A stretch of 64,000 bases of DNA from Silvimonas soli (GTDB lineage Bacteria > Pseudomonadota > Gammaproteobacteria > Burkholderiales > Chitinibacteraceae), in assembly GCF_030035605.1 (NCBI RefSeq), contig NZ_CP106736.1:1798001-1862000 (forward strand). Direction: 5' to 3'. The translations under genes were made by a program, and so were the position numbers. Each line of letters begins with the position of its first letter. The first letter of the stretch is position 1. Positions 54,847 through 63,842 of this stretch are shown here, piece by piece. The notes under the pieces were generated by a model, which did no database searches, was not told the origin of the DNA, and saw only the letters and a list, made by a program, of their open reading frames with translations.

Positions 54847-54948
54847 GCCCGAGCCATCTCGGGCATTGCACTGCAAATATCTGCCTCACACTCGACCCAA
54901 CGCCAGATAGCTTGGCCAGAACATAACAAATACGTGAGAGATTCGACG

Positions 54949-56400
54949 ATGAAAGAACAGATTCTGGTCAATATCACCCCGCAAGAAACGCGCGTGGCGA
55001 CGGTTGAAGACGGCGTGGTGCAGGATATCCATATCGAGCGCAGCACCCATAGGGGGCTGGTCGGCAACATCTATCTGGGCGTGGTTAAACGTGTCTTGCC
55101 AGGCATGCAGAGTGCCTTTATCGAGATCGGACTGGAACGCGCCGCGTTTCTGCATATTGCTGACGTGATCGAACAACGCCAACATCCCAACGAAGAATTG
55201 CGCATTGAGCGTCTGGTGCACGAAGGCCAGCCCGTGGTCATTCAGGTCATTAAAGACCCGATCGGCACCAAAGGTGCCCGCCTTTCCACCCAGATCAGTA
55301 TTGCCGGCCGCTTCCTGGTGTTTCTGCCGCAAGAAACCCACATCGGCATCAGCCAGCGCATCGAGAACAACGACGAACGCGACCGTCTGCGTGCCCGACT
55401 GGAAAGCCTGCTGCCACCGGGCCACCTCGGCTATATCATCCGCACCTCGGCCGACCATGCAACCGATGCCGAACTGCTGGCCGATATTGACTACCTGAAC
55501 CTGATCTGGGCCGACATCCGCCAGAAATCACAAACCCAACCGCCCAAATCGTTGCTGTTCCAAGACCTCTCGCTGCAACTGCGTACGTTGCGCGACATGG
55601 TGAACAGTGAGACCGAAGAAGTATTGGTGGACTCTCGCGAGAACGTGCAGAAGATGCGCGAGTTTGCTCAGGCTTTTGTGGCCGACGTATTTCCTCGCGT
55701 ACAGCATTATTCGGGTGAACGCCCGCTGTTTGAACTGTATGGCGTAGAAGCAGAGATTGAACGCGCACTGGCCCGCCGCGTAAATCTGAAGTTTGGTGGC
55801 TACCTGATCATCGATCAAACCGAAGCCATGACCACCATCGACGTCAACACCGGCGGCTTTGTCGGACATCGTTCGTTTGACGACACCATCTTCAAAACCA
55901 ACCTGGAAGCCACCCACGTCATCGCCCGCCAGCTGCGCCTGCGCAATCTGGGCGGCATTATCATTGTCGACTTCATCGACATGGACAATGACACCCATCG
56001 CAACGCCGTGATGGACGAACTACAAAAAGCCATCGGCCGCGACCGCACCAAAGTAACGGTCTCCAATTTCACCAGCCTTGGCCTGGTTGAAATCACCCGC
56101 AAACGCACCCGCGAAAGTCTCGCCCACGTACTCTGCGAGCCCTGCCCCACCTGCCAGGGCCGGGGCCAGATCCGTACCGCCGAAACAGTCTGCTACGAAA
56201 TCCTGCGTGAAATCCTGCGCGAAGAACGCCAGTTCAAAGCCCGCGAATACCGCATCCTGGCATCGCAAAACGTAATCGACATGTTCCTGGACGAAGAATC
56301 CGCCAGCCTCGCGCAATTAGTAGACTTCATCGCCAAGCCGATTTATTTGCAAGTTGAGACGGCATATACGCAGGAGCAGTTTGATGTGGTGTTGATGTAA
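54949..56400 (+). CDS. rng: Ribonuclease G (RNase E/G family)
   Basis: Endoribonuclease for 5' maturation of 16S rRNA and mRNA turnover. ATG 54949 (MKEQILVNITPQETRVA) gives 483 residues; a GTG five codons upstream is in frame. The S1 domain (HRGLVGNIYLGVVKRVLPGMQSAFIEIG, in part) is near the N-terminus. The catalytic DNase I-like region contains TTIDVNTGGFVG and GGIIIVDFIDM with the metal-binding Asp residues. The zinc link is CEPCPTCQGRG. RNase E-type C-terminal scaffold is absent. Confidence 0.95.
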   Translation: MKEQILVNITPQETRVATVEDGVVQDIHIERSTHRGLVGNIYLGVVKRVLPGMQSAFIEIGLERAAFLHIADVIEQRQHPNEELRIERLVHEGQPVVIQVIKDPIGTKGARLSTQISIAGRFLVFLPQETHIGISQRIENNDERDRLRARLESLLPPGHLGYIIRTSADHATDAELLADIDYLNLIWADIRQKSQTQPPKSLLFQDLSLQLRTLRDMVNSETEEVLVDSRENVQKMREFAQAFVADVFPRVQHYSGERPLFELYGVEAEIERALARRVNLKFGGYLIIDQTEAMTTIDVNTGGFVGHRSFDDTIFKTNLEATHVIARQLRLRNLGGIIIVDFIDMDNDTHRNAVMDELQKAIGRDRTKVTVSNFTSLGLVEITRKRTRESLAHVLCEPCPTCQGRGQIRTAETVCYEILREILREERQFKAREYRILASQNVIDMFLDEESASLAQLVDFIAKPIYLQVETAYTQEQFDVVLM

Positions 56401-56533
56401 CCACTTCACGCAATCACTTCACGGGACCAAAAGGGTGACGCCCGTTTCCTCTCTCGGTAAAATATCAAAAATCACCGAAATTTTTACTGAAAGCTGACAC
56501 TTGCATGCATGCAAGGTTGGTGGAGTATTTGCA

Positions 56534-57562
56534 ATGAGCTTCTTCCCAGTATTCTTGTCAGTTGTGTATGTAGTGCGTAATCAACAGCCGCAACTTGAGA
56601 CAATTTTGAAAGACGCCTCTGCAGCTTTATCGTCCTTGGCGAGTGATTACGAGCTGATCGTCGTCGATAATGCTTCAAACGACGAAAGTGTGTCGATTCT
56701 GAAGAGGCTGACCGCCCAGAATGGGTTACCAAACCTGCAAATCTACGCCCTGACAAAAGAGGTGGATGCAGACACAGCCTCTTGGGTCGGGCTGGAAAGT
56801 GCGCTTGGTGATTTTGTAGCTGTTATCGATCCGCTGACTGATGACATTTCCTTTCTGCCCCAGATGCTAGACAAAGCTGTGAGCGGTGCGGATGTGGTGT
56901 TTGCCAGGAATTTGCAAAAGCCAGCGCAGAACGTGACTTACCGGGCTGCTTTTTCGGTGTTCAACCGTCTCTATAAGTATTTCAGCGGTGTTCACCTTGC
57001 TAATGAGGCCCCTCAGTACCGATTGCTCAGCAAGCGTGTGGTGAACTTTATTCTGCAGCATGCTCAACCTGCGACGACTTATCGGCATTTGCCCGCGACA
57101 GGGGGGTTCGCTCGGGCCAATCTGGAGTACAGTACCCCGCCGTTTTCGGCAAAGCAGAAGAAACTGGGTGAAAGCGTCGACCGAGGCATGCGTTTACTGG
57201 TGTCGACAACCAAGGCCCCTATGCGCTTGGTGACTGCTCTTTCGTTGTTTGGCGCGGTTGCTAACTTGGTTTACTCCATTTATGTGGTGGCCATCGGCTT
57301 GTTCAAGCCCCACGTAGCACCGGGTTGGGTGAGCTTGTCCTTGCAACAGTCCGGTATGTTTTTTCTCATTTCGCTGGTTCTTCTGGTTTTGGGCGAATAT
57401 ATCCTGCAGATGGCTAGCCTTTCAAATGAGGGGCCGCTTTATCATGTTGCTCAGGAGTTCACCAGTGCTCGCATGACCCATCGTGAAAAGCTCAATATCG
57501 AGGAAGTAATGGCGCCTCCCACCAATGGGACACTCGGTGAAGAGCAGCGAGTTCACGGATGA
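56534..57562 (+). CDS. GT2 glycosyltransferase, DPM1/GtrB-like with altered DXD
   Basis: Membrane glycosyltransferase that likely loads a sugar onto a polyprenyl phosphate. ATG 56534 (MSFFPVFLSVVY) has GGAG 9 bases before; 342 residues. The GT-A part shows ELIVVDNASNDES, but the usual DADLQDPP motif is VIDPLTDDISF, so the second Asp of DXD is not at its place. Two membrane segments close to the C-terminus (LVTALSLFGAVANLVYSIYVVAIG; MFFLISLVLLVLGEYILQ). First gene of a seven-gene operon, with ATGA overlap to the next. Confidence 0.85.
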   Translation: MSFFPVFLSVVYVVRNQQPQLETILKDASAALSSLASDYELIVVDNASNDESVSILKRLTAQNGLPNLQIYALTKEVDADTASWVGLESALGDFVAVIDPLTDDISFLPQMLDKAVSGADVVFARNLQKPAQNVTYRAAFSVFNRLYKYFSGVHLANEAPQYRLLSKRVVNFILQHAQPATTYRHLPATGGFARANLEYSTPPFSAKQKKLGESVDRGMRLLVSTTKAPMRLVTALSLFGAVANLVYSIYVVAIGLFKPHVAPGWVSLSLQQSGMFFLISLVLLVLGEYILQMASLSNEGPLYHVAQEFTSARMTHREKLNIEEVMAPPTNGTLGEEQRVHG

Positions 57563-58701
57563 CAGGTTCGGGAAGCACATTTGATGCCGTCATTATCGGC
57601 GGTGGCTTTTACGGTTCGGCAATCGCAATTTATCTGGCCAAGCAGCGCGGATTGCGGCGGGTTTTATTGCTTGAGCGAGAAACCCAGCTGCTGGTTCGTG
57701 CCTCTTACAATAACCAGGCGCGCGTCCATAATGGGTATCACTACCCGCGAAGCTTTACCACCGCCTTTCGCAGCCGAGTGAATCTGCCGAAATTTGTTCG
57801 CGATTGGCCCGAGGCAGTCAAACGCGATTTCACCAAGTTGTATGCGATTGCCCGGCGCAATTCAAAAGTCACAGCACGCCAATTCGAGCGCTTTTGTCAT
57901 GAGATTGGCGCGAATGTCAGCCCCGCTGACGCAAAGCTCCGGGCTCTTTTTGAGCCACGACTGATTGAGGACGTGTTTGCCGTTGAGGAATATGCATTCG
58001 ATGCAACAGTGCTGGCCCGCTGGGCCGAGCGTGAACTGGACGATAATGGCGTACGGGTTCTGCTTGGTACCCGGGCAACCGGTGTTACCAAAATGGCGGA
58101 CGATAGTCTGGCCGTGACAATGCAAACTCCGGGCGGCGAAACAGAACAGGTGCAATGCCGGTATCTCCTGAATTGCACCTATAGCGGACTTAACCAGTTG
58201 CGCGGCAATTTTCCCGGAACGCAAACTCGTCTCAAGCATGAAATTACCGAAATGGCGCTCATGCACGTACCTCCCGAGCTAGAGAATATTGGCATTACGG
58301 TAATGGACGGGCCTTTCTTTTCGCTAATGCCATTTCCTGCTCGTGGACTACATACTCTTTCCCATGTCAGGTATACGCCACATTTAAGCTGGGAAGATGA
58401 GTTGGGCACCGATCCGTATGAAAAGCTCGCTCGCTACGAGCGTGCTACACGCACGGACAGAATGGTGAGAGATGTAGGGCGATATCTGCCGTCTGTACTC
58501 GCAGCGCGGCATATTGATTCGCTGTTTGAGGTGAAAACCGTCCTAATGAAAAATGAGGGCGATGACGGCAGACCCATTTTGTTTGAAAAGCATTTTGATT
58601 TGCCAGGGTGTTTTTCAGTGCTTGGCGGCAAGATAGACAATATTTATGACGTTCTTGAGAAACTGGAAATTGAGCAGTTCGAGAACCTGGAGCAGATGTA
58701 A
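57559..58701 (+). CDS. FAD-dependent oxidoreductase (DAO-like)
   Basis: A 380-residue flavoprotein. FDAVIIGGGFYGSAIAIYLAKQRG at the N-terminus is an FAD-binding Rossmann motif (GxGxxG). NNQARVHNGYHYPRS follows, a patch seen in related enzymes of glycan clusters. The fold is like D-amino-acid or glycerol-3-phosphate oxidases. It overlaps the GT2 gene by four bases and the next gene by one, so it acts in the same pathway. The substrate is unknown but is likely a sugar or cyclitol-like intermediate. Confidence 0.82.
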   Translation: MTGSGSTFDAVIIGGGFYGSAIAIYLAKQRGLRRVLLLERETQLLVRASYNNQARVHNGYHYPRSFTTAFRSRVNLPKFVRDWPEAVKRDFTKLYAIARRNSKVTARQFERFCHEIGANVSPADAKLRALFEPRLIEDVFAVEEYAFDATVLARWAERELDDNGVRVLLGTRATGVTKMADDSLAVTMQTPGGETEQVQCRYLLNCTYSGLNQLRGNFPGTQTRLKHEITEMALMHVPPELENIGITVMDGPFFSLMPFPARGLHTLSHVRYTPHLSWEDELGTDPYEKLARYERATRTDRMVRDVGRYLPSVLAARHIDSLFEVKTVLMKNEGDDGRPILFEKHFDLPGCFSVLGGKIDNIYDVLEKLEIEQFENLEQM

Positions 58702-59492
58702 TGACAAATGCACTGATTGGTTTCTCCGGTTTTGTGGGGAGTACGCTTTTGCGGCAGGCCCACTTCGATGCGTTGTACCGTTCAACCAATATCCAGGATA
58801 TTGCGGGTGAAGCGTTCGACGTTGTGGTCTGTGCCGGGGCGCCGGCACAGAAGTGGATTGCTAATCGCGACCCGGAGGCGGATCGCCAGAAGATCGAATC
58901 GCTGATTTCACATCTTAAAACGATTAAATGTGAAACTTTCGTTCTGATTAGCACCGTGGATGTTTTCTTGCAGCCTCTAGGGGTGGACGAAGACACGGCA
59001 GTGCAGGAGACAGGTCTACATGCATATGGCCTGCATCGCAGACAATTGGAAAAGTTTGTTCAAGAGCACTTCCCCAAACATTTGATTGTGCGCTTGCCTG
59101 GTTTGGTCGGCCCGGGGCTGCGTAAAAATGTGATTTATGACTTCCTGAATAACAACAATCTTGTGTCCATTGAAAGTCGAGGGGTATTCCAGTTTTACCC
59201 AATGGTGAACCTTTGGTTCGATATTCAAGTTGCACTGCAGGCTGGACTGACATTGGTCCATCTGACGGCTGAGCCAATCAGCGTTGCCGATGTCTCGCTT
59301 CTTGGCTTTGGCAAGCTCTTTGGGCATCAATTGTCCGGCACACCTGCCCGGTATGACATGCAAACTTTGCATGCGGCAATCTTTGGCAAAGGCGGACGGC
59401 ATCAATATAGCGCTAGCGAAACGCTACTTGCCATACGCGCATATGCTCAGTCTGAGCCCTTCGCTCGGACCTCCTCGGCGGGTGTAGCATGA
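58701..59492 (+). CDS. NAD-dependent epimerase/dehydratase-like SDR
   Basis: A 263-residue short SDR. MTNALIGFSGFVGSTLLRQ has a Gly-rich nucleotide-binding loop (GFSGFVG), VLISTVDVF and an active-site-like Tyr in AYGLHRRQLEKFV (Tyr-x3-Arg rather than Tyr-x3-Lys). It resembles NAD-dependent epimerases but is short and lacks a full C-terminal substrate domain. The start overlaps the FAD gene stop by one base (TAATG). The product likely modifies the same sugar intermediate. Confidence 0.78.
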   Translation: MTNALIGFSGFVGSTLLRQAHFDALYRSTNIQDIAGEAFDVVVCAGAPAQKWIANRDPEADRQKIESLISHLKTIKCETFVLISTVDVFLQPLGVDEDTAVQETGLHAYGLHRRQLEKFVQEHFPKHLIVRLPGLVGPGLRKNVIYDFLNNNNLVSIESRGVFQFYPMVNLWFDIQVALQAGLTLVHLTAEPISVADVSLLGFGKLFGHQLSGTPARYDMQTLHAAIFGKGGRHQYSASETLLAIRAYAQSEPFARTSSAGVA

Positions 59493-60319
59493 GATTGGCC
59501 ATATCGAATATTGCGTGGGACACCACTGAAGATGAAGGGGCGGCCGCGCTTTTGAAGAAATACCACGTCGACGCCATTGATATAGCGCCCGGCAAATATT
59601 TTCCCGTGCCAGGAAAAGCAACTGCTGCTGATATGCATGCCGTTAAAGATCAATGGGCTGAGCGTGGCGTTGAAATTACCGGGATGCAAGCGTTATTGTT
59701 TGGGACAACGGGGCTGAATATGTTCGGGGCTCCTGATATCCAACAGGCTATGCTCGATCATCTCGGGGCGGTGTGTCGCCTCGGTGCTGGTACCGGTGCG
59801 AAACGGCTTGTGTTTGGCTCTCCCAAAAATAGAGATCGCTCGGGCTTGAGTGACTCACAAACTTTGGATATGGCGATTCCATTCTTTCGTCGCTTGGGTG
59901 ACTTGGCCCTGCAGCATGATGTCATCGTGTGCCTTGAACCAAATCCCCCTTGTTATGGTGCAAATTTCATGACTGATAGCGTGGAAACGGCTGAGGTGGT
60001 TCAGCTGGTCGGGCATCCCGCTATAAAAATGCAGCTAGATACTGGCGCTTTGACTATCAATGGCGAAAACGCGCGCAATGTATTGGCGGAGCACGCTGAA
60101 TTAATAGGGCACGTACATGCCAGTGAACCCGATCTGATTCCACTAGGGGATGCAAAAACAGATCATGGAACGCTCCATGCCATTTTGAGGGAGTACCTGC
60201 CTGAGCATGTGGTTTCGATCGAGATGGTGGCGACAAAGCATGAGCCACATCTCGCTTCGATTGAGCGGGCATTGATTGTGGCAGTCCAGAATTATAGGTC
60301 TGCGAAGGAATATCGCTAA
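59489..60319 (+). CDS. TIM-barrel sugar phosphate isomerase/epimerase
   Basis: A 276-residue protein of the AP-endonuclease-2/xylose isomerase-like fold. The likely metal ligands are Glu in VCLEPNPPCYG, Asp in QLDTGALTIN, His in GHVHASEPD and Glu in VVSIEMVATK. The family isomerises sugars, ketose phosphates or inositols. It overlaps the SDR gene by four bases (ATGA). Together with FAD oxidoreductase and SDR it forms an oxidation/isomerisation set for an unusual sugar. Confidence 0.82.
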   Translation: MRLAISNIAWDTTEDEGAAALLKKYHVDAIDIAPGKYFPVPGKATAADMHAVKDQWAERGVEITGMQALLFGTTGLNMFGAPDIQQAMLDHLGAVCRLGAGTGAKRLVFGSPKNRDRSGLSDSQTLDMAIPFFRRLGDLALQHDVIVCLEPNPPCYGANFMTDSVETAEVVQLVGHPAIKMQLDTGALTINGENARNVLAEHAELIGHVHASEPDLIPLGDAKTDHGTLHAILREYLPEHVVSIEMVATKHEPHLASIERALIVAVQNYRSAKEYR

Positions 60320-60675
60320 TGAAATGGCTGATCCTTGTCTTGGGTATCGCAGCTAATGCGTCGGCCAGCGTGCTCGTCAAACTGGCCATGCTCCCGCCCA
60401 GAAAGTTTCCATCGCTTTCCGACCCAGCCGCAGCGCTGACAAACTGGCCATTTTGGGTGGGATTGACTCTTTATGGCGGGGCATTCCTGCTCTATGCAGC
60501 GGCATTGGCACGATTGCCCTTGAACATTGCACATCCCATTTTAACCTCTGGTGCAGTTGCCACCGTTGCTTTGTCGTCTACATTGATTTTTCGGGAGCCA
60601 TTTCACTGGACAACCGGTGCGGGCATTCTGTTAGTCATTGCGGGTGTTTTTCTTATTACTGTGCGAGTTGCGTAA
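60319..60675 (+). CDS. SMR/EamA-type small membrane transporter
   Basis: A 118-residue protein with four membrane segments (LILVLGIAANASASVLVKLA; WVGLTLYGGAFLLYAAALARLP; ILTSGAVATVALSSTLIF; GAGILLVIAGVFLITV). It resembles ArnE/ArnF-like SMR proteins that flip undecaprenyl-phosphate sugars. TAATG overlap with the previous gene. A role as flippase of a polyprenyl-P-sugar is inferred from neighbours. Confidence 0.8.
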   Translation: MKWLILVLGIAANASASVLVKLAMLPPRKFPSLSDPAAALTNWPFWVGLTLYGGAFLLYAAALARLPLNIAHPILTSGAVATVALSSTLIFREPFHWTTGAGILLVIAGVFLITVRVA

Positions 60676-60679
60676 CCCA

Positions 60680-61504
60680 ATGGCTATGACCTCCTGCGTT
60701 TCTCCTGATGTACGTGCCTCTTGGCAGGTGCCTTCATTTACCCAATCTCTGTGGTTGGGTCGGCAGCATCCGTGGTGTGTAGTTATTCCTGTCATTAACG
60801 AAGGCGAACGTATCAAAAGCCTGATTGCGAGGATGGACGCACTGGGTATTGCAGAAGTCGCGGATATCATTATTGTCGATGGAGGAAGTACCGACGGTTC
60901 TCTGGAATTAAGCGCCCTGCAGGCAAAGGGAGTCCGGGGACTTCTGGTGAAAACTGGGCAAGGAAAGTTAAGTGCCCAATTGCGCTGCGCATATGCTTTC
61001 GCTTTGGACATGGGCTATTCGGGGATTGTGACCATTGATGGCAACGACAAAGATGATCCCGAGCCGATCCCGAGATTCATTGCAGCGCTTAACGACGGGG
61101 TCGACTTCGTCCAGGCCTCCCGTTTCATTGCCGGTGGTATTGCCCAGAACACCCCAAAAGCGAGGGATTTTGCTATTCGATTTATTCACGCCCCCTGCCT
61201 GAGCTTGGCCTCAGGATTCAAGTGGACTGACACAACCCAGGGCTTTCGGGCATATAGTAGCCAGTTGCTACTTGACCCTGCAGTTGCCCCGTTTCGAGAC
61301 GAGTTTGCCGGGTACGAACTACTCGCTTACCTCTCTTATATCGCGCCCAGGATGGGCTATCGCTGCGTTGAATTGCCGACAAGCAGAAAATATCCGAAGG
61401 GTGAGGTTCCGACCAAAATCAGTAGTGTCCGTGGAAATCTTGCGGTTATGAAGGTGCTATTAAAGGCATGCCTTGGCCAATACAATCCATCCCAGAAACT
61501 TTAA
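60680..61504 (+). CDS. Soluble GT2 glycosyltransferase
   Basis: A 274-residue enzyme from ATG 60680 (four bases after the SMR stop; ATG 60686 is an alternative). GT2 features: IPVINEGERIKSLIARM, IIIVDGGSTDGSLE, TIDGNDKDDPEPIPRF (the DXD region) and ASRFIAGG. Unlike the first GT2 it has an intact acidic motif and no C-terminal membrane anchors. It may act on the same or a second sugar donor, or on a polyprenyl phosphate. Confidence 0.85.
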   Translation: MAMTSCVSPDVRASWQVPSFTQSLWLGRQHPWCVVIPVINEGERIKSLIARMDALGIAEVADIIIVDGGSTDGSLELSALQAKGVRGLLVKTGQGKLSAQLRCAYAFALDMGYSGIVTIDGNDKDDPEPIPRFIAALNDGVDFVQASRFIAGGIAQNTPKARDFAIRFIHAPCLSLASGFKWTDTTQGFRAYSSQLLLDPAVAPFRDEFAGYELLAYLSYIAPRMGYRCVELPTSRKYPKGEVPTKISSVRGNLAVMKVLLKACLGQYNPSQKL

Positions 61505-61519
61505 AAAAAAATCATATTA

Positions 61520-63799
61520 ATGAAAATCGTATCCATTGAAAGCAGCAGGACTTTATTGTTGTTTGCATGCCTGTTTGTCGTCATATTCTCGTCTCTGCAC
61601 CTTAACACCGGTTCTGGTTCCAATGGGAATGTTGAGCAATGGATTAACCTGACGAATCAGATGTTCTATGGAAAGCAGGACTTCCTATTCAGTTACGGGC
61701 CGATGTACTGGATAGCGGGAGGTGCGACATCACAGTATAGCGTCATGTCTTACTGGGGAGCTATTGGCTTCTTGAGCTCCATTAATGCGGCCGTATGGAC
61801 ACTGATTTTATCAATGACCTTGAAAGCAGGTTCGATTGCTTTCCTAGCTATCGCATTTTTTCTTTTTTTTGGAAATTTGGTTTTTCCTCCCTCCTTGTTT
61901 TTATGGCCGTTCATAGTTGCGACCTATCTGGACCATAGAAAGTCGGTCGATCGACCCATCAATTTAAAGCAATGCATTGTGCTTGGAGTCCTTGCAGGAG
62001 GAGCCATCTACATAAGATATTTCTATGGCTTGGTGGCTGCAGCCACTTTTGGATCTTATTTTTTTAGTTGCATGATTAGTGATAGAAAAATTCATCTGTT
62101 CGGCGTATTTGCTGCCAGCATGGTCGTGAGCTATTTGTTTGTTGGGTTATTGGTTTTCCACGACACGACCAGCATAATTAGTTACGTTGTCATCAACAAT
62201 CAACTGAGTTTTGGCAATTCTGTTGATATGACACTAGATGTGGGGAATACTACAAAAACTTGGATTATTGTTGCTCTTGTATTGGTTGCGCTTAACGCGT
62301 ACGTCGTTCTACGCAAAAGACAGTTTTTCCTCACAATTAATATTCTCTTGCTGATTTTCTTCAAGCTGGGCTTTGGGCGTGCAGACCATTATCTCAACTA
62401 TTTTGTTTCGCCTGTGGCCATGCTCGCGCTCTTGGCTATTTTTGAGAAATCAAAAATTGGCCGTGCAGTATTTTTGCTAATCATGATCGCTTTGTACTAC
62501 TTGTCAACCACGCCAAGTTACATCAACTCCCCCACGAGGGACCCTTTGCGTGCAGCCATTGATTTCAATAGCAGCTACGCGGCACGAATGGCCAATGCTT
62601 ACCCAGAATTCAAGCTGGATTCAGTAATGCGGGAACTCATAGGCAATTCTACCGTTGACGTTTATCCGTATAACAATGAGTACATATTCGCCAATGAATT
62701 AAATTATCGGCATAGGCCGCTATTCCAAGGCTATATGACACTTACGCCGAAACTCGACGCTATGAATCAGACTTATTTCGAATCGCCTAACCGCCCCGAG
62801 TTCATATTGTGGACTGCGGGCATTTCATGTACTTCTGCCCGGTGCAACCCGTTCGATTCGCCTGACCAGAAATATTCGCTAAATGAAGACCCGTTAACCA
62901 CTAGTTCAATTCTTCTTAATTATCATGTTGTTAAAAGTGGCAAGGGGAAGGGCGGCGTGCCGCTGCTGCTTTTGCGCAAAAATCAGTTTGTGACAGCCTA
63001 TGCGGAAAAATTTATTGCCGAGCGAAATATGGAATTTGGAAAATGGTATTTAGTTCCCAAAGTGAGCGGTGGCTTGCTTAAAATCAAACCGAATTTCAAG
63101 CTGACCATTTATGCAAAGGTCAAAAACATGTTATTCCGCGGCAATGTCCTGAAGATTAAACTTAAAGGGCAATCTGGGCAGATACGCGAGTATAGGCTGA
63201 ATATTTTGAATGCTTCCAGCGGTGTGACGGTATCGCCGTTGTTGGATAACATTGACCTTAGCGGCGAAAGAATCACCGAAATTATGTTTGATACAGCATC
63301 AAGTGGCTATTTTGAACCAGAGTTCACAGCGAATTGGGTCAACATTGCGGCCGCTAGTATTGTAGATCGTGGGTATGTATCGTCTGACGCCATTGTAAAC
63401 GGGGTTCCGGCCCATGATGACCAAAAGTCGGGAGTATGCGATGGCTCAATAGATACAGTGAATGGGGCATTGATCACAGCCGCCCCCCTGCGGGTGTCGG
63501 ATTTTATGGGGGTGCGCGGATGGCTAGCAGCATCCACTCAGAAGGGCGAGATTTATGACAATATCTTCCTCACCTTCACGAATCAAGCCGGCAAGCAGAT
63601 CTACGTTAAAACTCGCAGCCAGATACGAGACGACGTAGCGAAGGCGTTCAAACAGCCTCCACTTAGCGCTGCTGGTTTTGAGTCACAAGTTGACGTTTCG
63701 GGGTTTCATGGAAAGGTCATACTAGGCATGGCTGGAATGATCGGCTCTGTTCTCTATACGTGCAGCCAGTTTCAGGTACCGATTCAATTGGTAAACTAA
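61520..63799 (+). CDS. Large GT-C-like membrane protein with C-terminal beta domain
   Basis: A 759-residue protein. About ten hydrophobic segments in residues 1-335 (LLLFACLFVVIFSSLHL; AFLAIAFFLFFGNLVF; AASMVVSYLFVGLLVF; and others) with a likely periplasmic loop Asn-Gly-Asn-Val-Glu-Gln are followed by a soluble portion (340-759) rich in beta strands, with a conserved Cys pair CTSARC near 450. Pattern fits a GT-C-type glycosyltransferase using polyprenyl-P-sugar. The gene is more AT-rich than its neighbours and ATG 61520 lacks a strong ribosome binding site (AAAAAAATC). No known family is certain. Confidence 0.7.
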   Translation: MKIVSIESSRTLLLFACLFVVIFSSLHLNTGSGSNGNVEQWINLTNQMFYGKQDFLFSYGPMYWIAGGATSQYSVMSYWGAIGFLSSINAAVWTLILSMTLKAGSIAFLAIAFFLFFGNLVFPPSLFLWPFIVATYLDHRKSVDRPINLKQCIVLGVLAGGAIYIRYFYGLVAAATFGSYFFSCMISDRKIHLFGVFAASMVVSYLFVGLLVFHDTTSIISYVVINNQLSFGNSVDMTLDVGNTTKTWIIVALVLVALNAYVVLRKRQFFLTINILLLIFFKLGFGRADHYLNYFVSPVAMLALLAIFEKSKIGRAVFLLIMIALYYLSTTPSYINSPTRDPLRAAIDFNSSYAARMANAYPEFKLDSVMRELIGNSTVDVYPYNNEYIFANELNYRHRPLFQGYMTLTPKLDAMNQTYFESPNRPEFILWTAGISCTSARCNPFDSPDQKYSLNEDPLTTSSILLNYHVVKSGKGKGGVPLLLLRKNQFVTAYAEKFIAERNMEFGKWYLVPKVSGGLLKIKPNFKLTIYAKVKNMLFRGNVLKIKLKGQSGQIREYRLNILNASSGVTVSPLLDNIDLSGERITEIMFDTASSGYFEPEFTANWVNIAAASIVDRGYVSSDAIVNGVPAHDDQKSGVCDGSIDTVNGALITAAPLRVSDFMGVRGWLAASTQKGEIYDNIFLTFTNQAGKQIYVKTRSQIRDDVAKAFKQPPLSAAGFESQVDVSGFHGKVILGMAGMIGSVLYTCSQFQVPIQLVN

Positions 63800-63842
63800 G
63801 CAACCAACATTTGGCTTGATCTCCTCCCGCTTAGCCGAGCGG

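Noticed and set aside
54847..54864. GCCCGAG/CTCGGGC hairpin after holA as terminator
   Set aside because: A perfect stem but no T-run follows; not called as a terminator.
54886..55458. 190-residue minus-strand frame opposite rng
   Set aside because: Shadow frame; rng is certain.
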